Shown here: positions 9,250 to 18,622 of the stretch, one piece after another
Layout: the number at the start of each line of letters is the position of its first letter
Numbering within the stretch: the stretch's first letter is position 1
Assembly (NCBI RefSeq): GCF_002849695.1
Contig: NZ_CP018938.1
Coordinates: forward strand, 1 to 45,350
DNA length: 45,350 nt
Source of the DNA: Bacteroides fragilis
GTDB taxonomy: Bacteria > Bacteroidota > Bacteroidia > Bacteroidales > Bacteroidaceae
Direction: 5' to 3'
Program-made: the position numbers and the translations under genes
Notes under the pieces: model-generated
Database searches by the model: none
What the model was told of the DNA's origin: nothing
The model's input: the letters and a program-made list of their open reading frames with translations, nothing else

Positions 9250-9742
9250 ATGGCAACAGCATATCATAACTTATCTGATTACGATTTTAATTCGGTTCCG
9301 AATGCAGAAGAAATGAAATTCGTATCGTTTGTTTCCGAATGGAACGCCCATATTACCGGCGCCCTGCTGGACGGAGCTGTGAAAACTTTAAAGAAACACG
9401 GAGCAAAGCAAGAAAATATTCTGGTGAAAACAGTACCGGAAGTTTCGAACTAACTTTCGCGCCAATCAAATGATGGAAAATTGCGATGTAGATGCAATTA
9501 TTATCATTGGTTGCGTAATTAAAGGAGATACTCCACATTTTGATTATGTTTGCATGGGAGTGACACAAGGTGTCGCACAACTGAATGCAACTGGCGATAT
9601 ACCAGTTATTTACGGATTAATTACTACCAATACCATGGAGCAGGCTGAAGATAGAGCCGGCGGCAAACTGGGTAATAAAGGAGACGAATGTGCAATTACT
9701 GCAATAAAAATGATCGATTTTGTTTGGAGTTTAAATAAATAG
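9250..9742 (+). CDS. ribH: 6,7-dimethyl-8-ribityllumazine synthase, apparent frameshifts
   Basis: Lumazine synthase condenses 5-amino-6-ribitylaminouracil with dihydroxybutanone phosphate in the penultimate step of riboflavin synthesis. Family motifs include FVSEWNAHITGALLDGAVKTL, IIIIGCVIKGDTPHFDYVC (substrate pocket and catalytic His), and PVIYGLITTNTMEQAEDRAGGKLGNKG. The frame breaks between 9437 and 9460. One G missing from GGG near 9438 and one from GG near 9457 restore TVPGSFELTFGANQMM and a 164-residue enzyme, the normal size. Because the two halves meet exactly, loss by sequencing error is more likely than mutation. Confidence 0.92.
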
Positions 9743-9753
9743 TTGTATCTTTG
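9723..9753 (+). promoter_or_regulatory. Promoter of the tRNA-Tyr/tRNA-Gly pair
   Basis: A -33 box TTTG (9723-9726) and a -7 box TATCTTTG (9746-9753) are separated by 19 bp, the Bacteroides consensus spacing. The -33 box lies within the end of ribH. The first tRNA begins 60 bp further on. Confidence 0.75.
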
Positions 9754-9813
9754 CATCGCAATTGAGAAACAAACCTACTTAAGAGAAAGCAAAGGACTCA
9801 AAAGCGAACAAAA

Positions 9814-9897
9814 GGGCAAATACCAGAGTGGCCAAAATGGGGCAGACTGTAAATCTGCTGTCTTTCGACTTCGGTGGTTCGAATCCATCTTTGCCCA
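9814..9897 (+). tRNA. tRNA-Tyr (GTA)
   Basis: The acceptor stem GGGCAAA pairs with TTTGCCC (9890-9896). The anticodon stem GCAGA/TCTGC encloses loop CTGTAAA with anticodon GTA at 9849-9851. A long variable arm (class II, as expected for bacterial tRNA-Tyr) precedes the T arm GGTGG-TTCGAAT-CCATC. The CCA end is not encoded. Confidence 0.96.
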
Positions 9898-9905
9898 CAA
9901 AAATT

Positions 9906-9978
9906 GCGGAAGTAGCTCAGTTGATAGAGCATTAGCCTTCCAAGCTGAGGGTCGCGGGTTTGAGCCCCGTCTTCCGCT
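9906..9978 (+). tRNA. tRNA-Gly (TCC)
   Basis: The acceptor stem GCGGAAG pairs with CTTCCGC (9971-9977). The anticodon loop CTTCCAA (9937-9943) gives TCC at 9939-9941. D-arm GCTC/GAGC and T-arm GCGGG/CCCGT are present. It lies 8 nt after tRNA-Tyr on what should be a common precursor. Confidence 0.96.
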
Positions 9979-9980
9979 CT

Positions 9981-10013
9981 AAAGAGAATCTGAGAAATTA
10001 GATTCTCTTTTTT
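9981..10013 (+). terminator. Intrinsic terminator of the tRNA pair
   Basis: AAAGAGAATCT (9981-9991) pairs with AGATTCTCTTT (10000-10010) around an 8-nt loop, followed by T's. Confidence 0.9.
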
Positions 10014-10041
10014 ATATATAACCCTAACATCCTAACCACAT

Positions 10042-11285
10042 ATGAGAACTCCTTCACAAACACATGTGCTCGGACTGGCACATCCTCCCATCCCCATTGT
10101 GCGCCTTGCTTTCATTGGGCTTGGCAATAGAGGTGTATTGACTTTACAGCGTTATCTGCAAATCGAAGGAATCGAAATTAAAGCACTTTGCGAAATCAGG
10201 GAAGGTAACCTGACTAAAGCGCAGAAAATTCTCCGGGAAGCAGGCTATCCCCAGCCGGATGGTTATACCGGGGCGGATGGATGGAAACAAATGTGTGAAC
10301 GGAATGATATTGATCTGGTGTTTATCTGTACCGATTGCTGACACATACTCCATGGCAGTTTATGCTATGGAACACGGTAAACACGTAGCCATCGAAGTTC
10401 CGGCAGCCATGACCGTAGAAGAATGCTGGAAGCTGGTAGATACAGCCGAGAAGACAAGACAACACTGTATGATGCTTGAAAACTGTTGCTACGATCCATT
10501 TGCACTGACCACACTGAATATGGCACAACAGGGTGTATTCGGAGAGATAACACACGTAGAGGGAGCATACATACATGATCTGCGCTCTATCTACTTTGCC
10601 GACGAAAGTAAAGGAGGATTTCACAATCATTGGGGAGGAAATATAGCATAGAGCATACCGGTAACCCTATCCTACTCACGGCTTAGGCCCCATTTGCCAG
10701 GTACTGAATATTCATCGGGAGACCGCATGAATTATCTCGTTTCATTATCGAGTCTGCAAGCCGGCATGACGTCGTACGCCCGTAAGACATTCGGAGAAAA
10801 TTCTCCCGAAGCCCGTCAAAAGTATCGGTTGGGAGATATGAACACCACCTTGATTCACACAATGAAAGGCAAGAGTATCATGGTTCAGTATAATGTCGTC
10901 ACTCCACGCCCGTACAGCCGCCTCCATACAATCTGTGGTACGGAAGGCTTTGCCCAGAAGTATCCCGTTCCCTGTATCGCCTTGAACCCGATGCAAGTGC
11001 TCCTCTCGAAGGAAAAGCGCTTGAAGATATTATGGAACGCTACAAACACCCTTTTACAGCTACTTACGGTGCAGAAGCCCATCGGAGAAATCTGCCAATG
11101 AAATGAATTATGTCATGGATTGCCGTTTGATTCATTGCCTGCGCAACGGGCTCCCATTGGATATGGATGTATACGATGCCGCCGAATGGTCATGCATCAC
11201 AGAACTAAGCGAGCAATCGGTATTAAACGGTAGTATTCCTGTAGAAATACCGGATTTTACAAGAGGAGCATGGGAAAATAATTAA
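10042..11285 (+). CDS. Gfo/Idh/MocA oxidoreductase-fold protein, probably GH109, apparent frameshifts
   Basis: The N-terminal Rossmann segment RLAFIGLGNRGVLTL and EVPAAMTVEECW are typical of Gfo/Idh/MocA proteins. HNHWG, a TLNMAQQGVFGEITHVEGAY stretch and a repaired GNPYPTHGLGPIC resemble glycoside hydrolase family 109, NAD-dependent alpha-N-acetylgalactosaminidases. No signal peptide is obvious. Seven single-base losses are inferred, near 10336, 10351, 10640, 10666, 10718, 10984 and 11096. Adding them gives 416 residues in one frame ending at TAA 11285. Substrate assignment to GalNAc is by family only. The gene converges on susD1, and their shared terminator has been split by an IS. Confidence 0.82.
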
Positions 11286-11300
11286 AACTATATAAAAATA

Positions 11301-11323
11301 AGAAAAGGGACCGGTTTTAAAAC
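11301..11323. terminator. Left arm of an IS-split bidirectional terminator
   Basis: AAAAGGGACCGGTTTT here is the partner of AAAACCGATCCCTTTT on the far side of the IS (13074-13089). Joining the flanks and removing one copy of the 9-bp repeat TTTTAAAAC recreates a 16-bp near-perfect stem with A tracts before and T tracts after, between the convergent GH109-like gene and susD1. Confidence 0.7.
11315..11323 (+). repeat. Candidate target-site duplication, left copy
   Basis: TTTTAAAAC touches the left IS end; the identical right copy is 13070-13078. Because the core TTTTAAAA is itself palindromic, the true duplication could be 8 or 9 bp. Confidence 0.7.
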
Positions 11324-13069
11324 GAGGGCACTGAAAAAGTGATCTTTTTTAGCATCCAATCCTTTTTTAGAAATTCTTGGAAAAAGTTGCATGTCGAATG
11401 ATGCATTTCATTCACATACAACTTTTTCTTATATTAAGGGTAATAACTCCACAATTTGCTTTATACAAGCCGTGTTTGTCTTCCACGAGCATGGATTACA
11501 CTTACTTTAACTGAATTTGAGTATTCTCTTGAGATTTGCTGCAAAAATAGCCATTGCTCCTTGCATTTTCATACATGACAGTCCGTAGGACTGCGCCCTG
11601 TCATATCCATATACCTGTTTCAGTTCCGCATTTTTAGCTTCAATCTTATAACGCTCGGCAGCCTTCTCTTTGAACCGTTCGGTTTGTTGAAACTCTATCT
11701 GTTGTTGCTGCTCATCGGTTTTTATGGGTACAGAATAGGTTTTAGATTAGCTCCCGGCTTATAACATCCCTCCCGTTTTGAGCAGCATTGACACTTATGT
11801 ACATCAAAATAATAAGTATACGCCTGATTCCATGCTCCATTCTTTCTCCCCTGTTTTGCCCTACGTATAGCTATATGGCCGGCAGGGCAAACAAACATGC
11901 CGGCATCCTTATTGTAATCAAACTTGCCTTCCTCCTTTCTGAAACCTTGGCTGATACTGGGATTCAATTTAGCTACCAACTCAAAGTGTTCATCACGAGC
12001 TTTCTCCAGATTATCCTTTCCCGAATAAGCTGAATCACCAATCACTGTTTGTACATCGATACCATTCTTCCGGCTTTGTTCAATCAACGCGGGCAGCTGG
12101 GGACCGTCTCCCTTTTCACCTGAAGTTATGACAGCCGCTGTTATGATACGCTCCTGGGTCATTCCGATATGCGTCTTATACCCAAAGAAAGAACTTTCTT
12201 CCGATTTGTGCCCGATACGTGCGTCCTCATCTTCAGAAACAGTGTAATGGTCTCTGATATCATCCAATGTCTCTTTTAAGAGGTTCAGTTTTTCCTTTAT
12301 TTTGGGAATGCAGACGAAGGTTTCCTGTTCTTTTAATGTATCAATCAGTGTTTGCGTATAAGTCAGTTCATGTTCCAGAACGTCGTCAGAATTCTTCTCG
12401 GGTAATACTTCCTTTATCTTCTCATCCACTTCATAGAGACATTTACGTAACTGTTTGGAACGCAGCTTCAGTATCTCAATAGGAGAATGGGGATTTGAAC
12501 GCGAACCGGTATGTGTGGCATCAACGATTACAGAGGTGGATTTATAATGCCCTTCTCTATTGCCAAAGTTACCGTCTTGTTGATAAGCAGGTTCAACAAG
12601 TCCGTATCTTTCAGACGGAGCTTACGAAATTTGCATAAAGAGCTGGCCTCTATCACATCCTCTTCCGGTACCATCCCTAAAAAGTATTTAAAGGACATGT
12701 CATAGCGTGAGCGTTCAACCACATCAATATCAGACAAGTCATAAATGGTTTTTAAAAGAAGGTACTTGAACATACGGACAGGGCTCTCGGCGATACGACC
12801 ATTGTCCGGACAATATTTGGAAACAAGCTCATCATAAACAAAGGAAAAGTCTATCAGCGAGTTGATACGTCGAAGCAGGTTATCCTGAGGGATGATCAAA
12901 TCATAAAGACTTGAATAATCACTAAAAGCCAAACGTTCTTGGAGTGCTAACATTGCGGTATTCTTTTGGTCACTCGAAGATACAAAAAAACGGTATAAAT
13001 CCGGATTTTCTTGGATTTATACCGCCATTTTTTATAGAAGGGAGGCAGGAGGACTTTTTCAGTGCCCTC
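11324..13069 (-). mobile_element. IS1182-family insertion sequence
   Basis: The element is 1746 bp with perfect 17-bp terminal inverted repeats (11324-11340 and 13053-13069, GAGGGCACTGAAAAAGT outward-in). Both sides are flanked by the direct repeat TTTTAAAAC (11315-11323 and 13070-13078), a candidate target duplication. It encodes one transposase on the minus strand. The insertion is in the centre of a palindromic terminator. No passenger gene is present. Confidence 0.9.
11507..12953 (-). CDS. IS1182-family transposase, two apparent frameshifts
   Basis: The N-terminal domain (LIIPQDNLLRRINSLIDFSFVYDEL... CKFRKLRL) is of DUF772 type, and the C-terminal DDE domain includes IGDSAYSGKDNLEKA and HIAIRRAKQGRKNGAWNQAYTYYF followed by a Cys-rich CQCCSKREGCYK. 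Two missing bases (one A in AAAA near 12542, one C in CCCC near 11727) restore a single frame of about 482 residues. The first junction then reads GIIKSTSVIVDATHT, giving the first catalytic Asp. Without the repairs the element would be inactive; with them it looks functional. Confidence 0.88.
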
Positions 13070-13090
13070 TTTTAAAACCGATCCCTTTTT
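13070..13090. terminator. Right arm of the IS-split bidirectional terminator
   Basis: This is the other half of the hairpin described at 11301-11323. It begins with the right copy of TTTTAAAAC, continues CGATCCC and ends in a T tract. It lies 9 bp beyond the susD1 stop codon. Confidence 0.7.
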
Positions 13091-13098
13091 TTCAACCT

Positions 13099-14901
13099 TT
13101 AATTAAGAGATATCTGTGTTAAATTAATATCCCGGTTCTGATCATTTTCCAATAATGGATTAAGAGTAATGGCAGTCTGAGGGATCGGTTTCAGACGCAT
13201 ACGTGAACTCCATTTCATAGTTATCACGGTTTCACCATCAGGCATAGAGATAGGCACATTATTCATCTCACTTTCCCAATAAGAATCTTCATAACGAGTC
13301 ATATCGTCTCCACGGAAACCTTCACCCGCCAATTCTACACGACGTTCACGACGAATCAAGTTAAGAGCTTCATCCTTAGTTAATGTAGCAGGTACATCCG
13401 GCATACCGCAACGATCACGCAAATCATTCAAGGCATCACGCACACTCTGATCATAACCTGTTGTTTGTGTATGAGCTTCAGCATAAATCAACAGAATCTC
13501 AGCATAACGAATACACGGATAGTCACCCGTAGCATTAGCATTATCTTTTGAGTCTGTAGTTAATGCAACCATCTTACGATAGTTAAAACCGGTCTTCGAT
13601 TCATTGTTACCACCCTTAATCCATTCATAAGCATATCCGGCACCATAGTTTGTTTCATGCCATGTTTTGAATGGAAACAGAATAGACGCATACATACGAC
13701 TATCGCGATTACGATACTCTTTCATATAGTCATATTTTGTCAATGTTCCATCAGCAGTCTTCTTAGCTACAAATGTCAGGAAAGGAGTAGAACCTTCTTC
13801 TGCTGTTTCTTTTTTTACATCGGCAACTATCTTATCATAAGCCGCAGCACGTGCCTCAATAGAAGGAGCGGCAGGAACAGTATGACCATCGGCACTCCAA
13901 TAAGCATCTACCAGATTCTGTGTCGGAGTTACAGATGACCAACCTCCCAACTGATTAGGACGCATTGCTGTATAACGCACCCAATCTTCCTGATCAGGAT
14001 CAACATACTGGCGAGCCAAGATATACTCAGGATTATCTACTGTAGCATTTTCAGTGAACCATAAAGATTCGTAATTAAACATGCCCTTCACAAACTTCTC
14101 TTTCGCAGCTTCATCTGCAAAATCTACATAAATAGACATCTCTTCACCTTCCTTCTTCTGAGCATCTGTAAGATTGGTGATTCTCCACAATGAATATTTA
14201 CCGCTACCTATCACATCCTTAGCTGCAGCTTCAGCCACATCATATTGTCCGAAATAGAGCGCAGCTCTAGCCTTAATAGATAAAGCAGCGTATTTAGTGA
14301 TACGTCCTTTTTCATTAAACTCACCACCTCCGCTGTAAGACTCAGGAAGATCTGCTGCAGCTTCTGTCAGTTCTTTAAGAATGAATTCACGAACTTTACT
14401 CACTTCATCACGCGGCACATTCGGAGTATCATAAGCAGGTACATCTGTAATGATAGGTACTTTTCCGAATGTCATAGTCATAGCTAAGTACTGTAATGCC
14501 CGCATCGTACGCACTTCAGCTTTGGTACGTGTTTTAAGTGCCGCATCCATGTCGCAATTATCTACTTCATTCAAGTACACATTACATTTGCGGATCGCTT
14601 CAAAATTCCATCCTTCATCATTCAATGCACTAAATCCATCCTGCTGGAAAATAGCTCCTGCAGATTCCCAAGAGTATTGGCAATAGCCATCAGTAGTATA
14701 AGTTTCACCATATACCCCGACTCCAGATATTGTATTGGCATATACAGCATTCAAATTGTACCAGGCATCTTTTGAAGTCTTCCAATAGGTTTCAGCTGCA
14801 ATGTTAGAAGGTGGATTTACATCCAGATCGCAACTTGTAACCGTTGCACCGATCAGAGTGCAAAGCGTTAAATATTTTATTGTTTTACCAAATTGTCTCA
14901 T
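13099..14901 (-). CDS. SusD-like outer-membrane glycan-binding lipoprotein (pair 1)
   Basis: This 600-residue RagB/SusD protein begins MRQFGKTIKYLTLCTLIGATVTSC, a lipoprotein signal with lipobox VTSC. It should sit on the cell surface as the lid of the SusC1 transporter and capture a glycan or peptide-glycan ligand. SusD marks include the N-terminal CDLDVNPPSNIAAETYWKTSKDAWYNLNAVY, TPR-like helices with RALQYLAMTMTFGKVPIITD, and the C-terminal block PCIRYAEILLIYAEAHTQT...NDLRDRCGMPDVP...RRERRVELAGEGFRGDDMTRY. It is a clear paralogue of SusD2. It starts 14 bp after susC1 ends, so the pair is one transcript. The ligand is unknown. Confidence 0.93.
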   Translation of the reverse strand: MRQFGKTIKYLTLCTLIGATVTSCDLDVNPPSNIAAETYWKTSKDAWYNLNAVYANTISGVGVYGETYTTDGYCQYSWESAGAIFQQDGFSALNDEGWNFEAIRKCNVYLNEVDNCDMDAALKTRTKAEVRTMRALQYLAMTMTFGKVPIITDVPAYDTPNVPRDEVSKVREFILKELTEAAADLPESYSGGGEFNEKGRITKYAALSIKARAALYFGQYDVAEAAAKDVIGSGKYSLWRITNLTDAQKKEGEEMSIYVDFADEAAKEKFVKGMFNYESLWFTENATVDNPEYILARQYVDPDQEDWVRYTAMRPNQLGGWSSVTPTQNLVDAYWSADGHTVPAAPSIEARAAAYDKIVADVKKETAEEGSTPFLTFVAKKTADGTLTKYDYMKEYRNRDSRMYASILFPFKTWHETNYGAGYAYEWIKGGNNESKTGFNYRKMVALTTDSKDNANATGDYPCIRYAEILLIYAEAHTQTTGYDQSVRDALNDLRDRCGMPDVPATLTKDEALNLIRRERRVELAGEGFRGDDMTRYEDSYWESEMNNVPISMPDGETVITMKWSSRMRLKPIPQTAITLNPLLENDQNRDINLTQISLN

Positions 14902-14915
14902 AATAATCTTTCTTT

Positions 14916-17900
14916 TTAGAATGTAACGTTAACACCAAGTGATATAGTTCTCGTTCCACGAACCATACTACCACGACCGGTAGCAGATTCCGGATCAAAA
15001 TCTTTCATGCGATGATCACCACGGATAGTAAACGGATTTTCAGCTGCTACATATACTTTCAATGCATCCAGACTGATGTTACTTAACATCGCTTTTGGGA
15101 ATGTATAACCGAAAGTAATATTCTTGATTCTGAAATAGTCTGAATTAAATAACCAGAAATCAGATAAGCGGTTATTGAAAGTAGAGTGTGAGCTGGTACG
15201 AGAATAAATTCTAGGATAAGCAGCATTCGGATTCGGATTCTCGGTAGTCCATCTCTGTAAGTGCCATTTACGGGGGCTGGCATAGTCAGAGAATGCCCAA
15301 GCCTGTTCTTGCCAGAAATACACTTTAGTACCTTGAACTCCCTGCCCAAACATACTCAACTCAAAGCCTTTATATTGCAGATTCAAGTTCACACCATATG
15401 TGAATTTAGGAACATCACAACCGATAAAGTCTTTGTCACCGGCATCCAGCTTTCCATTATCATTCAAATCGACATATTTAATATCACCCGCATTAGGCTT
15501 AATACCATCAGTAATATAGTTACCACTGTCAATATCCTCTTGAGTCAACAGACCGTTTGTACGGAAACCATAAAATGTTCCGATAGGTTGTCCTACTGCT
15601 TCAATCCATGTAGAGCTACCATCATACAAATCATCTACCCCACCCAAATTAGTTACTTTGTTCCAATTACGAGTGAAGTTTGCTCCTACAGAGTAAGTAA
15701 ACTCACCAATTGTATTATTATGTGTAATACCTATTTCCAGACCTTTGTTACTTACACTACCGATATTCTGTGAAGGCCAGTAATCTTTTTTAATACCGAC
15801 TTCCATTGGAACTCTATAACCCAACAGGATATCATCCGTCACTTTATTATACCAGTCCGCTGTAAAACGCAGTTTACCGTTCAGTACATCAAAATCAAGG
15901 CCGATATCTGTGATAGTAACGGTTTCCCATCCTAAATTCTTATTAGCGGGTTTAGCTTCAATGATACCGTTTCCTACTACATCATTAAAGTTATAGTTAT
16001 CACCCTGGATATAAGAAGAGAAGTAGTCATAATCACCTACGTTGTTAATATTACCTAACTGTCCCCAAGACCCGCGGATCTTCAAATTATCAATCCATTC
16101 GATATCTTTCATAAATCCTTCCTCACTTACACGCCATCCGGCTGAGAATGAAGGGAAGTATCCCCAACGATTGTCTTTATGGAAACGTGAAGAAGCATCA
16201 GCACGCATATTTACCTCTAACAAGTAACGGTCCATCAATGTATAATTCACACGTCCGAAGTAAGACATCAATTTATTTTCATTGCTGCCACCTTCTGTAT
16301 GCGTATCACTTGATGCACTTGACCCACCGTTCATATCCGTCATATTGTTAGTCGGAAAATTCTTGCGTGAAGATTTCTGTTTCTGGAACTGATAATGTTC
16401 ATAAGACACACCCAGTAATGCATTGATGTTATGAATGTCTTTACTCCAAGTATAATTAGCCAGCCCATTGTATATCAAGCGGGTAGACTCTTGCCAATCA
16501 TATTCCATCTTAGAGTTCTCAACAGCAACCTGTGTACCGTTCAGTTCCTGACCGGTAAGGAAATCTTTGATCTTCGAACGACTTGCAGTATATGTTTTAG
16601 CTTTGTAATCCCAAATACGGTAAGACATTTCACCCGTAACAGTCAAACCTTTTACAGGCTTCAAATCTAAAGCAAAATCCATTAAAGTATTTTGCGTTCT
16701 GCTATTCGACCAGTCGCCTGACTCAATACGCCGTAATGGATTACGATTCATACTCACCTGTGAGGCAGGTTTACCGGCTTCATAACTACCATATTCACCA
16801 TTACTTTGACGAGCCACATAAGTAGAAGGAACAGTCAACATTTCTACATAACTGACTCCACCTTTTGAATTATCGTTATAGGTTTGGTTATAGTTGATAT
16901 TTGCACGGAATGCCAACCACTCCTTAACATCAGCCGAGATATTAGTAGTCATATTATAACGATCAGTAGTAGCTCCAGGAGTGAACTTGTCATTATACAA
17001 ATATCCTAAAGATGTATAATATTTCACCTTATTACCTCCACTGATACTTACAGTATGCTTTGTTATTGTAGCATTATCTTTCAATACAAGATCATACCAG
17101 TTTGTATTCGGATACAAATCGGGGTCTGTACCATCACGGAATTTAGCTATTTCCTCGTCTGTATAAGGAAGTTTTGCATTAGGATTATCATTTAATGCGG
17201 CTTCGTTGGATAAACGAGCATACCATTCAGAACTCAATACGTCAGGAGTGTAAAGAGCCGATTTAAAACCTACATATCCGTCATAAGTCACCTTCAAATC
17301 ACCTTCTTTACCACCTTTTGTTTTTACCAATACAACACCATAAGCAGCACGCGAACCGTAAATTGCAGAAGATGCTGCATCTTTCAAGAACGAAATGCTT
17401 TCAATAGAGTTCGGGTCAAGGCTTGAAAAGAAATTTGCATCAGCAATTGCACCGTCAATTACATACAGAGGTGATGAAGTTCCCAAGTTACCGCGACCAC
17501 GGAAGTTAATACTTGTAGAACCATCCGGACGGGCAATAACCGTAACACCCGGAACCTGTCCCTGTACTGATGCTAATACGTCTGTATTTACACGACTTTT
17601 TAACTCTTCAGTACCAACAGAAGATACTGCACCTGTCAGGTTGACCTTTTTCTGAGTACCATAACCAACAACTACAACTTCATCCAAAGTTTTTGTATCT
17701 TCCTTCATTATGACATTGTAATTGTTAACTCCCGGCTTAAGTACGATAGTCTGAGGTACGTAACCGATATAAGTAATCTGAAGTTCCTTACCGGCAGTAT
17801 TCAGGGTAAATTCACCTTCAATATTAGTAATGGTACCATTAGAGGTAGTACCTTTTTCTACTACAGATGCTCCGATGATGGCTTCACCCATTGCATCTTT

Positions 17901-18308
17901 CACGACTCCGGTAATTTTTCTCTGCTTCTGCTGTTGAACAGCCTGCACATCTTTGGCAGCTGCAGTCACAGTAGATACTACGATCTGATTATCCACGATC
18001 TTATAAGTGTATCCCGAATTCTTGAATACTTCGTTCAGTACAGTTTCGATCGGAGCATCCGACACATTGATGGATACTTTCTTGTTCAGCTTTACCTGAT
18101 TGTCATTGTAGAAGAAAGTATACTCGCTTTGTTTTTCAAGTTCACGCAGTACACTCTCGATGGATACGTTTGTCTTCGTCATTGAAATCTTTAGTACTTG
18201 AGCGAAGGCACTCACAGGTACCATAGCTATCAGGCTAACTGCCAAAGCAAAAGCCAGATGCTTTTTCATTCTTTGCGGACTAAACCACCGCATGTTGCAT
18301 TTTCTCAT
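14916..18308 (-). CDS. SusC-like TonB-dependent transducer (pair 1), STN domain
   Basis: This 1130-residue outer-membrane TonB-dependent transporter has a long signal peptide ending VPVSAFA/Q near residue 36. A secretin/TonB short N-terminal (STN) signalling domain follows (about 41-111, FFYNDNQVKLNKK), then a carboxypeptidase-regulatory-like domain (ITGVVKDAMGEAIIGASV), a plug with KTLDEVVVVGYGTQKK and LYVIDGAIADANFF, and a 22-strand barrel. STN domains contact FecR anti-sigma factors. The first 303 bp of coding sequence are identical to susC4, as part of a 473-bp inverted repeat. The barrel is much closer to SusC2 than to SusC4, so the N terminus has a separate history from the rest. Confidence 0.95.
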   Translation of the reverse strand: MRKCNMRWFSPQRMKKHLAFALAVSLIAMVPVSAFAQVLKISMTKTNVSIESVLRELEKQSEYTFFYNDNQVKLNKKVSINVSDAPIETVLNEVFKNSGYTYKIVDNQIVVSTVTAAAKDVQAVQQQKQRKITGVVKDAMGEAIIGASVVEKGTTSNGTITNIEGEFTLNTAGKELQITYIGYVPQTIVLKPGVNNYNVIMKEDTKTLDEVVVVGYGTQKKVNLTGAVSSVGTEELKSRVNTDVLASVQGQVPGVTVIARPDGSTSINFRGRGNLGTSSPLYVIDGAIADANFFSSLDPNSIESISFLKDAASSAIYGSRAAYGVVLVKTKGGKEGDLKVTYDGYVGFKSALYTPDVLSSEWYARLSNEAALNDNPNAKLPYTDEEIAKFRDGTDPDLYPNTNWYDLVLKDNATITKHTVSISGGNKVKYYTSLGYLYNDKFTPGATTDRYNMTTNISADVKEWLAFRANINYNQTYNDNSKGGVSYVEMLTVPSTYVARQSNGEYGSYEAGKPASQVSMNRNPLRRIESGDWSNSRTQNTLMDFALDLKPVKGLTVTGEMSYRIWDYKAKTYTASRSKIKDFLTGQELNGTQVAVENSKMEYDWQESTRLIYNGLANYTWSKDIHNINALLGVSYEHYQFQKQKSSRKNFPTNNMTDMNGGSSASSDTHTEGGSNENKLMSYFGRVNYTLMDRYLLEVNMRADASSRFHKDNRWGYFPSFSAGWRVSEEGFMKDIEWIDNLKIRGSWGQLGNINNVGDYDYFSSYIQGDNYNFNDVVGNGIIEAKPANKNLGWETVTITDIGLDFDVLNGKLRFTADWYNKVTDDILLGYRVPMEVGIKKDYWPSQNIGSVSNKGLEIGITHNNTIGEFTYSVGANFTRNWNKVTNLGGVDDLYDGSSTWIEAVGQPIGTFYGFRTNGLLTQEDIDSGNYITDGIKPNAGDIKYVDLNDNGKLDAGDKDFIGCDVPKFTYGVNLNLQYKGFELSMFGQGVQGTKVYFWQEQAWAFSDYASPRKWHLQRWTTENPNPNAAYPRIYSRTSSHSTFNNRLSDFWLFNSDYFRIKNITFGYTFPKAMLSNISLDALKVYVAAENPFTIRGDHRMKDFDPESATGRGSMVRGTRTISLGVNVTF

Positions 18309-18476
18309 AAATACGATTAATTATTAGATTGTAATTTTGATTGATAAAGTGAGCACAGGACACTTCTAAAGCATCGCTGCACCAGGTTAACGTCATTTAC
18401 GGTTTCTCTCTCATTCTTTTCTTTATTAATTTAGGTTTAAAATTTGATGTTTGGTATAAGTTCTAAACGAACTTGG
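18004..18476 (-). repeat. 473-bp perfect inverted repeat, copy at susC1 (P1)
   Basis: Compared by eye with 31869-32341, the reverse complement is identical without gaps. It covers the palindrome CCAAGTTCGTTTAGAACTT, the whole susC1 leader and the codons for signal peptide and STN domain. Identity stops sharply at the outer arm of the palindrome on one side and at a synonymous codon change (TAT/TAC) on the other. Confidence 0.93.
18460..18476 (-). promoter_or_regulatory. Palindrome P1 upstream of susC1 (AAGTTC-GTTTA-GAACTT core)
   Basis: On the minus strand the sequence is AAGTTC, a 5-nt spacer GTTTA, and GAACTT, about 150 bp before the susC1 start. The same arm sequence with other spacers occurs before susC2 and between fecR and susC4. 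It may be a crossover site, an operator or an RNA hairpin. Confidence 0.6.
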
Positions 18477-18559
18477 GCAGAAGAGATGTAAAACCGGTTA
18501 TCACCTGAATGGTTATAAATGAGGAAATTGCAGTTCTGAATATTATAAATTGGGACATA

Positions 18560-18596
18560 AAAAAGCCCGCTCATGTATTACCATGAACGGGCTTTA
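18560..18596 (-). terminator. Intrinsic terminator of susD2
   Basis: AAAGCCCGCTCATG pairs with CATGAACGGGCTTT (one mismatch) around a 6-nt loop; on the minus strand it ends in a T run. It separates the susC2-susD2 unit from susC1. The rest of the intergenic interval up to the susC1 start holds P1 and the susC1 leader; bases 18477-18559 show nothing I recognise. Confidence 0.85.
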
Positions 18597-18622
18597 ACCC
18601 TCAATAAATAATGTGTGTTAAA

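Noticed and set aside
9743..9982. Open frame across the tRNA genes (ending in a peptide with DRALAFQAEGRGFEPRLP)
   Set aside because: It is the translation of tRNA-Tyr and tRNA-Gly sequence, a well-known artefact of gene calling.
11286..13098. IS insertion as the cause of the broken GH109-like gene
   Set aside because: The IS lies beyond the GH109-like stop codon; the breaks in that gene are separate single-base losses.
17395..17655. Long antisense ORFs within the susC and susD genes
   Set aside because: They mirror strongly conserved coding sequence on the other strand and have no independent support.
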